This document shows, piece by piece, positions 42,915 through 52,084 of a stretch of 64,000 bases of DNA (positions within the stretch are counted from its first letter, which is position 1; every line of letters begins with the position of its first letter). Origin of the DNA: Crossiella equi (GTDB taxonomy: Bacteria > Actinomycetota > Actinomycetes > Mycobacteriales > Pseudonocardiaceae); assembly GCF_017876755.1 (NCBI RefSeq), contig NZ_JAGIOO010000001.1, positions 9,161,786-9,225,785 of the forward strand. Reading direction: 5' to 3'. The translations under genes were made by a program, and so were the position numbers. A model generated the notes under the pieces. That model saw nothing but the letters and a program-made list of their open reading frames with translations, was not told the DNA's origin and did no database searches.

Positions 42915-43660
42915 TGAACACGCCAGCCGACGTGCACACCATGACCGGCGCGTACGTGCTCGACGCGCTCTCCCCGGCCGAACGCGCCCAGTTCGAGGAA
43001 CACCTGGAGGTGTGCCCGACCTGCGCGCTGGAGCTCGCCGAGTTCACCGAGACCGGCTGCTGGCTGGCCAACGCGCTGGCCGAACCACCACCGCCCGCGT
43101 TGCGGGACCGGGTGCTGGCCGCCGCCGCGCGCACCCCGCAGCTGTCGCGCCGCGCCGCCCCGCCCGCGCCGCTCCCGCCCGCGCGGTCCCGGCCGGGACG
43201 ACGCCCGCTGCTGCTGACCGCGGCGGCGGTGCTCGGCATCGCGGTGCTGGGATTGCAGAGCACCGCCCCCGCGGACTACCTCGACCGCCAGGCGGTTGCC
43301 CTGCGGGAGGCCCACAGCCGGGGCCTGGACGCGACCGCACTGCTGTCCGCCGCGGACGCCCGCGTGCTGAGCGCGGCCAACCCGGGTGGCGGCACACTGT
43401 CGGTGGTGCACTCCCCGAGCCACGCGGCGGTGGTGCTCATCACCAGCGGCATGCCCGGCCCCGCGCCGGAACGCGCTTACCAGGCCTGGGTCATCGGCAC
43501 CCGCGGCGCCCGCTCGGCGGGCCTGCTGTCGGCCACCGCGCCCCTGGTCGCCCACGGCGTGGCGCCCGGCGAACGCATCGGGGTGACCGTCGAGCCCGCG
43601 GGCGGCTCCGTCCAGCCGACCTCGCTGCCCCTGCTCACCGCGGACCTGCCACCCGCGTAG
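42914..43660 (+). CDS. rskA: Anti-sigma factor, RskA-like
   Basis: A 248-residue single-span membrane protein. The cytosolic N-terminus carries a zinc anti-sigma motif H-L-E-V-C-P-T-C (about residues 33-40). A transmembrane helix (PLLLTAAAVLGIAVLGLQ) lies near residue 100. The outer domain (about 125-248) is the anti-sigma-K type (LSVVHSPSHAAVVLITSGMP, YQAWVI, GERIGVTVEPAGGS). It binds SigK at the membrane and is normally cut by Rip-type proteolysis. The start shares one base with the sigK stop (TGATG). Confidence 0.92.
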   Translation: MNTPADVHTMTGAYVLDALSPAERAQFEEHLEVCPTCALELAEFTETGCWLANALAEPPPPALRDRVLAAAARTPQLSRRAAPPAPLPPARSRPGRRPLLLTAAAVLGIAVLGLQSTAPADYLDRQAVALREAHSRGLDATALLSAADARVLSAANPGGGTLSVVHSPSHAAVVLITSGMPGPAPERAYQAWVIGTRGARSAGLLSATAPLVAHGVAPGERIGVTVEPAGGSVQPTSLPLLTADLPPA

Positions 43661-43859
43661 GCACTGTGACTTCAGTGAAGAGCGAAATCAAACGCTGAGA
43701 AAGCCGAAGAGCGACAACCCGCACCGATGAGACGGGGCTCGCACTTGCCCGCTGTGGCTGTCCGGGCTCGGCCCGCCCGGGTTGCCCAGCGTCGGCGGAC
43801 CGGGGTTGTCCATGCTCGGCCGGTCGTGGCTGGCTGCTCGTGGTCTGTTGCGACGGGCC

Positions 43860-43888
43860 GGGGGCGTGGCCACAACGGCCACGCCCCC
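43860..43888. terminator. Bidirectional hairpin between rskA and thioredoxin
   Basis: GGGGGCGTGGCC (43860-43871) and GGCCACGCCCCC (43877-43888) form a perfect 12-bp stem with an ACAAC loop, between two convergent genes. The rest of the 235-bp gap holds nothing recognisable. Confidence 0.75.
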
Positions 43889-43895
43889 GGGGGAC

Positions 43896-44216
43896 TCAGA
43901 GCCAGTCCGCCAGCGCCGAGACGATCTCGGTGCGCCGGATGGGCGAGGTGAGCGTCGTGGCCGGCTCACCGTCGACGAACAGGGTGAGCGTGGGAATGCT
44001 CAAGACTCCGAACCGCACGGCGAGCTCCGGGTTGGCGTCGATGTCGACCTTCACCACCGACACGGTGTCGGCGTGGGCTTGGGCGAGGTCGGCGATGACC
44101 GGTGCGAGGGCCTTGCACGGGCCGCACCAGGGCGCCCAGAAGTCCACGAGCACCGGTTTGCTGCTGCCGAGCACGTCGGTGTCGAAGGTCGCGGTGGTCA
44201 CGTCGGTCAGTGCCAT
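43896..44216 (-). CDS. Thioredoxin
   Basis: A 106-residue thioredoxin with the redox centre FWAPWCGPCKALAP and the cis-Pro strand SIPTLTLFVDG. There is no signal peptide, so it acts in the cytosol. It starts 14 bp after the dipZ stop and is co-transcribed with it. It probably supplies reducing power to the CcdA domain of DipZ for delivery across the membrane. The C-terminal LTSPIRRTEIVSALADWL is typical. Confidence 0.97.
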   Translation of the reverse strand: MALTDVTTATFDTDVLGSSKPVLVDFWAPWCGPCKALAPVIADLAQAHADTVSVVKVDIDANPELAVRFGVLSIPTLTLFVDGEPATTLTSPIRRTEIVSALADWL

Positions 44217-44230
44217 GGTGGGTTTCCCGT

Positions 44231-45910
44231 CTAGCCGAAGGTGAAGGAGTAGGCCTGCACGCCGGGGCTGACGGTCATGGTGACCGTGCCCGCCTCGATG
44301 CCGGGCGTGGTGAGCACCTGGTAGGAGTTGGGGGTGCCGTCGACCTGGAGGACCTTGGTCTGCCCGTTGCGCTCGTAGGTGACGGTTCCCTTGCCGGACA
44401 ACACCATCCGCACCTCCTTGGCGCGGTAGTCCAGGCGGACCCGGGCATCGCCCCTGGTCGGGGTGATGTGCTGGCTGGTCAGGGTCCAGTCGCCGTCGAG
44501 GGCGAAGCTGTCCTTGGCCTGGTTGTCCGGGAAGCGGAAGGGCTTCTCGCCGCTGGTGTAGTTCTCCGTGCCGGAGAAGTTCACGCGCTTGGTCGAGCCG
44601 AGGAAGGTCTCCCGGGTGATCTTGGCGACGTCCGGGGTCTCGTCGGTGGTCTCGGTGGCGGGAGGCAGCTGCCTGCCGGGGGAGGCGTCGGTCAGGAGCT
44701 GGCGGATGAGCTTCTCGGTGGTCTGGTAGCCGCCCTCGCCGAACTTGATGTGCCGCACCGTGCCCTGGGCGTCGATGAGGTAGTGGGCGGGCCAGTAGCG
44801 GTTGCGGTAGTTGGTCCAGGTGGACAGTGAGTTGTCCAGGGCGACGGGGTAGGTGATGCCGAAGTTCTTGGCCGCGGCGGCGACGTTGGCCGGTTCCTTC
44901 TCGAAGGCGTACTCGGGGGAGTGCACGCCGATCACCTGGAGCCCGGCGTCGCGGTAGGTCTTGTCCCAGGCGGTGACGTGGGGGAGGGAGCGTTGGCAGT
45001 TGATGCAGGAGTAGGCCCAGAAGTCGAGCAGGACCACCTTGCCGCGCAACGCCTTCAGGTCCAGGGGCGCGGAGTTCTGCCACTCCTGGATGCCCTTCAG
45101 GTCGGGAGCCGTGCCACAGCTCTCCGGCTCCTTGGCCCCGTCCGAGCACTTGTCCAGGTCCTTGTTCTGGTCGTTGACCAGGTTGCCCAGGTTCAGGGCC
45201 TTGCGGACCTGCTCGGAGTTGTTGACCTGGGCCTGCAGGTCGCTGGTGTAGTCCGGGACCAGGCGCTGCAACAGCTGCGGCAGGTTGAACACCAGGCCGA
45301 TGGCCAGGGCGATCATCACCACGCCCGCGGTGATCCGGATACCGCGCTGGCGCTTGCGGAAGGCCTGCACGCGTTCGGCGACGCGGCGTCCGGCCAGGGC
45401 GAAGACGAGCAGCGGCGTGGCGGCACCCACGGCGAAGGTCAGGGTGAGCACGACGGTGTCGGTGCCGATGTTGCCGGTGGACCCGGCCACGGTGATCGCG
45501 GCCAGCACCGGGCCCGCGCACGGCACGTAGATGGCCCCCAGTGCCAGGCCCAGGCCGAAGCCACCGCGGTTGGCGTCCGGGCGCCGCTGGGGGATCCAGG
45601 TGAAGGGCTTCTCCAGCAGCTGCTCGAACCGGGGCACGATCAGGCCGATGCCGATGAGCAGCAGCACCACGATCCCGGCCCAGCGCAACACGTCCTGGGG
45701 CAGGCCGAGCACGGACAGCAGCAGCGACCCGAAGAGGGTGACGAGGCTGAAGCTGAGCACCAGGCCCGCGATGACGAGGTAGGGGCGGGCGCGGGATCCG
45801 GCGCTCTGGGTGCCGCCGGAGAAGAAGATGACGGGGAGTACGGGCAGGATGCACGGCGAGATGCCGGTGATCAGTCCGCCGAGCAGACCGATCAGGGCGA
45901 GGGTCAGCAT
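44231..45910 (-). CDS. dipZ: DipZ: CcdA-type membrane domain fused to exported thioredoxin domain
   Basis: A 559-residue protein. Residues 1-240 are a CcdA/DsbD-beta-like six-helix domain with its paired cysteines in [11 protein letters not shown] and YVPCAGPVL. Residues about 265-400 are a TlpA-like thioredoxin domain with C302-I-N-C305 in WAYSCINC. Residues about 430-559 form a beta-rich carbohydrate-binding-like module ([16 protein letters not shown]). This three-part layout matches mycobacterial DipZ (Rv2874). It should carry electrons outward to reduce extracytoplasmic disulfides. It heads the dipZ-thioredoxin operon. Confidence 0.93.
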   Translation of the reverse strand: MLTLALIGLLGGLITGISPCILPVLPVIFFSGGTQSAGSRARPYLVIAGLVLSFSLVTLFGSLLLSVLGLPQDVLRWAGIVVLLLIGIGLIVPRFEQLLEKPFTWIPQRRPDANRGGFGLGLALGAIYVPCAGPVLAAITVAGSTGNIGTDTVVLTLTFAVGAATPLLVFALAGRRVAERVQAFRKRQRGIRITAGVVMIALAIGLVFNLPQLLQRLVPDYTSDLQAQVNNSEQVRKALNLGNLVNDQNKDLDKCSDGAKEPESCGTAPDLKGIQEWQNSAPLDLKALRGKVVLLDFWAYSCINCQRSLPHVTAWDKTYRDAGLQVIGVHSPEYAFEKEPANVAAAAKNFGITYPVALDNSLSTWTNYRNRYWPAHYLIDAQGTVRHIKFGEGGYQTTEKLIRQLLTDASPGRQLPPATETTDETPDVAKITRETFLGSTKRVNFSGTENYTSGEKPFRFPDNQAKDSFALDGDWTLTSQHITPTRGDARVRLDYRAKEVRMVLSGKGTVTYERNGQTKVLQVDGTPNSYQVLTTPGIEAGTVTMTVSPGVQAYSFTFG

Positions 45911-45987
45911 GGGGACCTCTCCGGTTGGTGGGCTTGCACGGAGGCGTTCGCGGTGACCACCGGATCCGGTTCAGAGAGTAACGGAAC

Positions 45988-46013
45988 GGTAACGGTCGGA
46001 AAATGTGCCGATC
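45988..46013 (+). promoter_or_regulatory. Bipartite promoter-like motif upstream of the fasciclin gene
   Basis: GGTAACGGTC, 10 nt, CCGATC: the same pair as upstream of sigK, with the same spacing. The second block ends about 60 bp before the ATG at 46074. A partial extra copy (GTAACGGAAC) lies directly before it. A likely SigK promoter. Confidence 0.65.
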
Positions 46014-46073
46014 CGCCAAGGCAACCGCGACGAACACCCAGTGATCGTCCACAACAGCTTGGAGATGTCAGCC

Positions 46074-46730
46074 ATGAACAAGACCGCCCGCCGCACCACT
46101 CTCGCCCTCGGCGCTGCCGCGCTGACCCTGTCCGCCGCCGCCTGTGGTTCGGGCGACATGGCGGGTGGCACGTCCAGCCCGGCGACCTCTTCCTCGGCGG
46201 CGACGTCCAGCCCGGCCACCTCGGCGATGGCCGACCCGGCCCGTGACCTGGTGGGCCCGGGCTGCGGCGACTACGCCAAGCAGGTCCCCAGCGGCCCCGG
46301 TTCGGTGGCGGGCATGAGCGCGGACCCGGTGGCGGTGGCCGCGAGCAACAACCCGCTGCTCAAGACCCTGGTCTCGGCGGTCTCGGGCAAGCTGAACCCG
46401 AAGGTGGACCTGGTCTCCACCCTCAACGGCAGCGAGTTCACCGTCTTCGCCCCGGTGGACGCGGCCTTCGGCAAGATCGACCCGGCCACGATCGAGAAGC
46501 TCAAGACCGACGACGCGCTGCTGACCAAGATCCTGACCTACCACGTGGTCCCGGGCCAGATCGCCCCGGACAAGATCGTGGGCGACCAGACCACCGTGCA
46601 GAAGGGCGCGGTCAAGGTCACCGGTTCGGGCAACGCGCTGAAGGTCAATGACGCCAACGTGATCTGCGGCGGCGTGCACACCGCCAACGCCACGGTGTAC
46701 CTGATCGACTCGGTCCTCATGCCCAAGTGA
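46074..46730 (+). CDS. Fasciclin-domain lipoprotein, MPT83-like
   Basis: A 218-residue lipoprotein. The signal and lipobox end LSAAACGSG, and a low-complexity Ser/Ala/Thr linker follows (about 25-55). The fasciclin (FAS1) domain spans about 85-218, with the H1 and H2 boxes [13 protein letters not shown] and [10 protein letters not shown] and the ending [13 protein letters not shown]. It matches mycobacterial MPT83/MPT70, surface proteins whose genes are SigK targets. The ATG at 46074 is chosen because GGAG lies 9 nt upstream; the ATG at 46065 has no spacing. It is divergent from dipZ. Confidence 0.95.
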   Translation: MNKTARRTTLALGAAALTLSAAACGSGDMAGGTSSPATSSSAATSSPATSAMADPARDLVGPGCGDYAKQVPSGPGSVAGMSADPVAVAASNNPLLKTLVSAVSGKLNPKVDLVSTLNGSEFTVFAPVDAAFGKIDPATIEKLKTDDALLTKILTYHVVPGQIAPDKIVGDQTTVQKGAVKVTGSGNALKVNDANVICGGVHTANATVYLIDSVLMPK

Positions 46731-46737
46731 GCCCGTG

Positions 46738-46767
46738 CGGAGCCCGGCGCCACCCCGCCGGGCTCCG
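46738..46767 (+). terminator. Hairpin terminator after fasciclin gene
   Basis: CGGAGCCCGGCG (46738-46749) and CGCCGGGCTCCG (46756-46767) form a perfect 12-bp stem with a CCACCC loop, 8 bp after the stop codon. There is no U-tract. Confidence 0.75.
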
Positions 46768-46835
46768 CCACCGCTCCGTCCGGATTGGCCAGACGGCCGA
46801 TACGCGTGTGACCGGCACCCGGCATGATGTGCCGC

Positions 46836-48230
46836 ATGCGCTCGACGATCATGGCTTTCCTGGCCGCCGCCCAGGTTGCCACCGCCCCCGCCGCCCTCGC
46901 CGCCGACCAGACCACTGTGGACTGGAAGATGTGCCGGGACGTCGCGAAGGACTGGTCACCCGAGGACGACCGGACCGAGTGCACGATGGTCACCGTGCCC
47001 ATGGACTACGCGCGGCCGGACGGGCGCGCCCTGCGGATCGCGGTGTCCCGGATCAAGGCCACCGACCCTGGCCGCCGCCGGGGTGTGATCGTGTTCAACC
47101 CGGGCGGCCCCGGGCAGGCCGGGATCGAGCAGCCGGGCCGGATCAGTGAGAGCGAGGCGGCCGGGCTGGGCCGGGAGCACGACCTGATCGGCTTCGACCC
47201 GCGCGGCGTGCAGTACAGCGAGGACGTGGCCTGTCCGCGCGAGCCCGGCGACACCGAGGAGCCGCCGCCCGGTCTGTCCGAGGAGGACAAGGCCCGGTTC
47301 GTCTTCGAGCGGGACGCCAAGGTGAACCGGCGGTGCGCGGCCCTGGACCCGGCGTTCGTGCGCAGCCTGACCACCGACAACATCGCCCGGGACGTCGACC
47401 GCATCCGCATCGCGCTGGGTGAGCCGAAGATCGGCTTCTACGGCGTCTCCTGGGGCACCGCGCTGGGCGCGAGCTACCGGAGCCTGTTCGACCGGCACGT
47501 GGACCGCATGCTGCTGGACTCGGTGATGACCCCGACGCTCGACATGTCCACGATGGACGACGGCCAGGTCGCCGCCGGTGAGCGCAGCGTGCACGACTTC
47601 GCCGACTGGCTCGCCGCCCGCGACGCCGAGTACCGCTTCGGCACCACCCAGGAGGCGGTGCTGGCCGCGCTCATCGAGCTCCGGCACAAGCACGGCGACG
47701 AGGCGGTGCAGCACCTGGCCGGACCGCGCGCGCACTGGCCGCGGGCCGCCCGGGCACTGGCCGCGCTGCGCGACGGCGGCCAGGCCGCCCGCGCGGGCTC
47801 CTTCGGCTGGGAGACCACGCCCAACGGCGGCAACACCTTCCAGCAGACCGCGGTGCTGTGCAACTCCGCCACCGGCGCCCGCGACTTCGAGACCATCTAC
47901 CGGAAGCGGCAGGACCGCGTCGCCCGCAACACGATCACCGGCTTCCCCGGCATCTGGGACGGCCGCTGCGCGGGCTGGGAACCGGCCGTGCGGCCGTGGG
48001 AGTTCCAGGCCGGGAACAGCCCGCTCCAGCTCGTCGGACACCGGTACGAGCCGGTCACTCCGCCGGAGTGGACCGAGCTGATGCGGCGGCGGATCGGCGG
48101 CACCGTGCTGACCGTCGAGGACGACCACCACGGCTCGCTGTCCTCGATCCCGTGCGCGGAGAAGGCGGTCGCGTTCTTCCGCACCGGCGAGCCCGCCACC
48201 GGCAGCTGCCCCGGCGCCTGGACATCATGA
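46836..48230 (+). CDS. Secreted alpha/beta hydrolase, tripeptidyl aminopeptidase-like
   Basis: A 464-residue exported hydrolase of the SlpD/SlpE/TAP family. The signal peptide (about 1-23) ends PAALA. The oxyanion region is FNPGGPGQAG, followed by a FDPRGV block and the nucleophile elbow GFYGVSWGTALG. A C-terminal TAP-like domain carries the catalytic Asp/His region (VGHRYEPVTPPEW, VEDDHHGSLS). Such enzymes cleave N-terminal peptides or related esters outside the cell. ATGs at 46824 and 46827 are also in frame. No strong ribosome site is visible, so the start is uncertain by four codons. Confidence 0.88.
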   Translation: MRSTIMAFLAAAQVATAPAALAADQTTVDWKMCRDVAKDWSPEDDRTECTMVTVPMDYARPDGRALRIAVSRIKATDPGRRRGVIVFNPGGPGQAGIEQPGRISESEAAGLGREHDLIGFDPRGVQYSEDVACPREPGDTEEPPPGLSEEDKARFVFERDAKVNRRCAALDPAFVRSLTTDNIARDVDRIRIALGEPKIGFYGVSWGTALGASYRSLFDRHVDRMLLDSVMTPTLDMSTMDDGQVAAGERSVHDFADWLAARDAEYRFGTTQEAVLAALIELRHKHGDEAVQHLAGPRAHWPRAARALAALRDGGQAARAGSFGWETTPNGGNTFQQTAVLCNSATGARDFETIYRKRQDRVARNTITGFPGIWDGRCAGWEPAVRPWEFQAGNSPLQLVGHRYEPVTPPEWTELMRRRIGGTVLTVEDDHHGSLSSIPCAEKAVAFFRTGEPATGSCPGAWTS

Positions 48231-48434
48231 CCTCGGCCGCGCTGCGCGGGCGAGCGCCTGGCCACCGCGCGACCGGGCGGTGTGCGGGGACCGGGCTGTT
48301 CGTCCAGGACGGCCTGCCCGCCCTGCGGCAGGCACACCGGCCGGGCAGCGCGCCCTGGTCTACGGCCAGGAGGATCTGCCCGTAGACCTGGCACTCGAAC
48401 CATCCGCCACCCCACCGAGCCCGGAGTCCTGAGG

Positions 48435-48880
48435 ATGTCCACGACCATGCGCGCGGAGGTGCTCGACGCCCCGGGCCCACCGGAGGCACTGGTGGTCCGC
48501 GAGGTGCCCATCCCCGAACCGCCCCCGGGCTGGGTGCGGATCCGGGTCCGCGCCTTCGGCCTCAACCGCTCCGAGCTCTACACCCGTCAGGGCCTGTCCG
48601 GCGACGCGGTGACCTTCCCCAGGGTGCTGGGCATCGAGGCGGTCGGCACCGTCGACCTGGACCGCAGCGGCAACCTGTCCCGGGGACAGCGCGTGGCGGC
48701 CATGATGGGCGGCATGGGCAGGCGCTTCGACGGCGGCTACGCCGAGTACACCGGCGTCCCCCGCGGGAACGTGCTGCCGGTGGAGTCCACACTGGACTGG
48801 GCGGTCCCCGGTGCCCTGCCGAGATGCTCCAGACCGCCCACGGCTCCCTGACCACGGGCGTGGACCACGTGCTCCTGGAC
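48435..48880 (+). pseudogene. Truncated quinone oxidoreductase (zinc-type ADH family)
   Basis: The first about 125 residues of a medium-chain dehydrogenase/quinone oxidoreductase are intact: MRAEVLDAPGPPEALVV, PEPPPGWVRIRVRAFGLNRSELYTRQG, FPRVLGIEAVGTV. The frame then breaks near 48813, where one missing C would restore LPEMLQTAHGSLTTG. The NADPH-binding and C-terminal parts are absent, and the sequence runs straight into a phosphotransferase fragment. The 204 bp before the gene (48231-48434) hold no recognisable gene, possibly more remnant. Confidence 0.75.
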
Positions 48881-48884
48881 GACG

Positions 48885-49061
48885 GACGTCTCCGCCATCG
48901 GCTGGTACGTCGCGTTCGGCTTCCTCAAGCTCGCCTCGGTGGCCCTCGACGTGCACCGCCGCTTCCTCGCCGGGCTGACCTCCGGCCCTGGTTTCGCCGA
49001 CTTCGACCGCCTCGCCGCCTCGGCCGCCGCCCAGGGGCACACCGCACTCCGGGAGTGGTAG
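48885..49061 (+). pseudogene. C-terminal remnant of APH-type phosphotransferase
   Basis: The frame reads AIGWYVAFGFLKLASVALDVHRRFLAGLTSG and ends at a TAG that overlaps the next start. This is the last about 55 residues of an aminoglycoside phosphotransferase-family protein of the kind usually encoded beside, or fused to, ACAD10/11-type acyl-CoA dehydrogenases. The kinase core is missing. It abuts the truncated oxidoreductase, which suggests a deletion joined the two genes. Confidence 0.7.
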
Positions 49062-50308
49062 TGGACTTCGCCTTCGACGCGCGCACGACCGAGCTGTGCT
49101 CCCGGCTCTCGGAGTTCCTGGACAGCCACGTCCACCCGGCCGAACCCGTGCTGGCCGAACAGGTCGCGGCGCTGGGGCAGGAGTGGCGGGAACCCCCGGT
49201 GATCGCCGAGCTGCGCGCCGCGGCCCGGGCCCGGGGCCTGTGGAACCTGTTCCTGCCGGACCCCGAGCACGGCGCCGGGCTGTCCAACCTCGCCTACGCA
49301 CCCCTGGCCGAGCTCACCGGCCGCAGTCCGCAGCTGGCCCCGGTCGCGCTCAACTGCGCCGCCCCGGACACCGGCAACATGGAACTGCTCGCCGCCTACG
49401 GCACCCCGGAGCAGCGCGAGCGGTGGCTGCGCCCGCTGCTGGACGGCCGGATCCGCTCGGCGTTCGCGATGACCGAGCCCGCCGTGGCCTCCAGTGACGC
49501 GAGCACGGTGGCCACCTCGATCGTCCGGGACGGTGCGGAGTACGTGGTGACCGGCCGCAAGTGGTTCGCCACCGGCGCGCTGGCGGGGGAGTGCGCGCTG
49601 CTGGTGGTGCTGGGCGTGACCGGCCCGGACGCCGAACCGCACCGGCGGCACAGCGTGGTCCTGGTCCCCCGGGACACCCCGGGCGTACGGGTTGGCCGGG
49701 GGCTGAGCGTGTTCGGCTACGCCGACCGCGACCACGGCGGCCACGCCGAGGTCGAGCTGGACCAGGTCCGGGTCCCGGCGGCCAACCTGCTGGGCGCGGA
49801 GGGCGCGGGCTTCGCGATGGCCCAGGCCCGGCTCGGCCCGGGCCGGATCCACCACTGCATGCGCCTGCTGGGCATGGCCGAGCGCGCCATCGAGCTGATG
49901 TGCGCCCGGGCCTGGGACCGGGTGGCCTTCGGCGTCCCCCTGGCCGAGCAGGGCGTGGTGCAGGACTGGCTGGCCGAGGCCAGGGTGCGGGTGGAGCAGG
50001 CCCGCCTGCTGGTGCTCAAGACCGCGTGGCTGATGGACCGCGAGGGCAACCGGGCGGCCCGCGCCGAGATCCAGGCGATCAAGGTCGTGGTGCCGTCGAC
50101 GGTGGAGTGGGTGCTGGACAAGGCGATCCAGCTGCACGGCGCGTGCGGGCTGAGCCAGGACACCCCGCTGGCCTTCTTCTGGGCCCAGGCCAGGGCCCTG
50201 CGCATCGCGGACGGCCCGGACGAGGTGCACCGCCGCTCCCTGGCCCGGCGTGAGCTCCGCCGGTACCGGGGTGGGCAGCGCGGGTCGGTTTCCCCGGCGT
50301 CGGTGTAG
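49061..50308 (+). CDS. Acyl-CoA dehydrogenase, ACAD10/11-like
   Basis: A 415-residue flavin-dependent acyl-CoA dehydrogenase. It shows the substrate/FAD motifs FAMTEPAVASSDASTVATSI and VVTGRKWFATGAL. The C-terminal FAD dimer motif is VEWVLDKAIQLHGACGLSQDTPLAFFWAQARALRIADGPDEVH. The type is ACAD10/11-like, normally partnered with an APH-fold kinase that acts on 4-hydroxyacyl-CoA; here only the kinase tail remains upstream. The GTG at 49061 overlaps the remnant's TAG. It may still be functional, but its usual partner is lost. The 193 bp after it hold no clear gene. Confidence 0.9.
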   Translation: MDFAFDARTTELCSRLSEFLDSHVHPAEPVLAEQVAALGQEWREPPVIAELRAAARARGLWNLFLPDPEHGAGLSNLAYAPLAELTGRSPQLAPVALNCAAPDTGNMELLAAYGTPEQRERWLRPLLDGRIRSAFAMTEPAVASSDASTVATSIVRDGAEYVVTGRKWFATGALAGECALLVVLGVTGPDAEPHRRHSVVLVPRDTPGVRVGRGLSVFGYADRDHGGHAEVELDQVRVPAANLLGAEGAGFAMAQARLGPGRIHHCMRLLGMAERAIELMCARAWDRVAFGVPLAEQGVVQDWLAEARVRVEQARLLVLKTAWLMDREGNRAARAEIQAIKVVVPSTVEWVLDKAIQLHGACGLSQDTPLAFFWAQARALRIADGPDEVHRRSLARRELRRYRGGQRGSVSPASV

Positions 50309-50501
50309 ACCGCCGGGCGGTCCACACCGTCGCGCACCAGGTGGTACGGCGAGAGCGCGGCGAGCCCGCGGTTGCTGGTGAACCGGCCGTAGCCCCGCCG
50401 CGACCCGTCCACCGGCTGCGCGCTCGGTGCGATGAACACCCACCGCACCCGGACCGGCCCAACGACGCGATTCCAGAGTGGCCAATCTGTTCACCACGGG
50501 G

Positions 50502-50696
50502 CTACCGCTTGGCGCGCCGCCCGGTGAACAGGGCCAGACCGAACATGAGCGTGAGCGCGCCGAAGGCGACGCTGACGTAGGGGCTGAGCCCGGCGATCGA
50601 GGTACCGGCGTTGGCCATCGCGCTGACGACCAGGGCCGCCCAGAGGGCAGCGCGGCCGTAGGACTGGGGCCGGGCGGTGTTCGTCTCGTTCATCAT
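50502..50696 (-). CDS. Small membrane protein
   Basis: A 64-residue protein (63 if the second ATG is used). The N-terminus is polar (MMNETNTARPQSYGR), followed by two hydrophobic helices (AALWAALVVSAMANAGTSIAGL and VSVAFGALTLMFGLALF) and a basic end GRRAKR. It is divergent from the secreted hydrolase at 50857. No family is named with confidence. The frame, composition and membrane topology support a real gene. Confidence 0.65.
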   Translation of the reverse strand: MMNETNTARPQSYGRAALWAALVVSAMANAGTSIAGLSPYVSVAFGALTLMFGLALFTGRRAKR

Positions 50697-50856
50697 GCCC
50701 CGAAACTATGCGCCGCGGTGCCCGGTGCCGATCCAGTCGATACCCGTCTTGGGGTAGAGCGGGCTGTACCACGCTCCGGGCTGCCTGCTGGATGTCATTC
50801 GCCCTGGTCGGCTCCTTAGCGTGAACGGCGCTTGATTCACTCGAGGAGGAGCGGCG

Positions 50857-52068
50857 ATGGTTTTCACGAAGGTGGCCGCGGTGGCTTTGGCGGTGGCCGT
50901 CAGCACGCTGCCCGCGGGCGTGTACGCACACGGTGAGCGCGCTCCGGCGACGGAGACCACCGCGTCGGCACCCGCCGACGGCTGGCGGGGCATCACCCGC
51001 AGGAGCGTCTCGATCGACCTCGGCCGCGGCTGGGTGACCAAGGGCGAGCTCTCGTTCCCCGCCTCGGCCCGGAAGAAGCTCCCCCTGGTGGTGCTGCTGC
51101 ACGGCAGCGGGCACAACGACATGAACTCCACGCTGCCGGGCGGGGTGGGCTCGGTCTTCGTCCCCGTCGCCCAGGCGGCCAACCGCGAGGGCTTCGCCGT
51201 GCTGCGCTTCAACAAGCGCGGCGTGACCGGGGTGGGTCCGACGCTGACCGAGGACCAGTCCCAGCTGAACCCGCCGAAGCCCTACGAGCAGATCCTCTCC
51301 GACGCGGCCGCCGTGACCCGGTTCGGCGCGGCGCTGCCCGAGGTCGACCCGGCGCGCGTCCACCTGCTCGGCCACAGCGAGGGCACCCAGGTCGCGGGCA
51401 ACCTCGCCGCCGACCCGCGCGCCGCGGACATCCCCAAGCCCGCCGGGGTCATCGCCATGGGCGTGGTGGGCGGCGACATCCGCTCGCTCATCACCTACCA
51501 GCTCGTCGGCGTGCGCCTGGCGCAGCTGCACGAGGAGTTCGACGTGGACGGTGACGGCTCACTGACCCGCACCGAGATCACCCACGGCCTGCTCGGCCAG
51601 CCCGCCGACCTGGTGGCCTACTACCGGGACGTGCTGCTCACCGGTGACCAGGTCAAGCCCGGCACCGACACCAACCGCGACGGCGCGCTGGCCATCGACG
51701 CCGAGGTCGGCCGCGTGCTGCGGGCGAAGACCCGCATCGACCAGTACCCCGACGCCGAGGGCGTGGACGAGAACACCAGGCGCTACCTCCTCGACATCAA
51801 CCGGTTCGCCAACGTCTCGGTGGACCTGCCGAAGTTCGACGGCCCGACCCTGCTGCTCAACGGTGAGAACGACGTCCAGACCCCGGCCCGGGTGGCCCGC
51901 GTCGCCGACGACGCCATCGCGAAGGCCGGGCGCCGCGACCACACCCTCATCACCTACCCCGGCATCGGGCACGTCATGAACGTGACGTCGAAGTTCACCG
52001 GCAAGTGGGGCGATCCGGACCAGGCCGTGCTGCGCGACCTCGCCCGCTGGCTCGGCGCGCACCGGTAG
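50857..52068 (+). CDS. Secreted alpha/beta hydrolase with inserted EF-hand
   Basis: A 403-residue exported protein. The signal peptide (about 1-24) ends GVYAHG. The hydrolase core has VVLLHGSGHND, a nucleophile elbow G172-H-S174-E-G and a late Asp/His region (NGENDVQTP, PGIGHVMN). Between them, residues 229-240 (DVDGDGSLTRTE) are a perfect EF-hand calcium loop and 271-283 (DTNRDGALAIDAE) a variant second loop. The lid region therefore probably binds Ca2+, which may control activity outside the cell. GAGGAG lies upstream of the ATG. The substrate is unknown. Confidence 0.88.
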   Translation: MVFTKVAAVALAVAVSTLPAGVYAHGERAPATETTASAPADGWRGITRRSVSIDLGRGWVTKGELSFPASARKKLPLVVLLHGSGHNDMNSTLPGGVGSVFVPVAQAANREGFAVLRFNKRGVTGVGPTLTEDQSQLNPPKPYEQILSDAAAVTRFGAALPEVDPARVHLLGHSEGTQVAGNLAADPRAADIPKPAGVIAMGVVGGDIRSLITYQLVGVRLAQLHEEFDVDGDGSLTRTEITHGLLGQPADLVAYYRDVLLTGDQVKPGTDTNRDGALAIDAEVGRVLRAKTRIDQYPDAEGVDENTRRYLLDINRFANVSVDLPKFDGPTLLLNGENDVQTPARVARVADDAIAKAGRRDHTLITYPGIGHVMNVTSKFTGKWGDPDQAVLRDLARWLGAHR

Positions 52069-52084
52069 GCACCGGCGTTTGCTC

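Noticed and set aside
49717-50448. Minus-strand frame starting MRWVFIAPSAQPVDGSRRG
   Set aside because: The start is protein-like, but almost the whole frame is antisense to the acyl-CoA dehydrogenase. At best a short remnant exists in 50309-50448.
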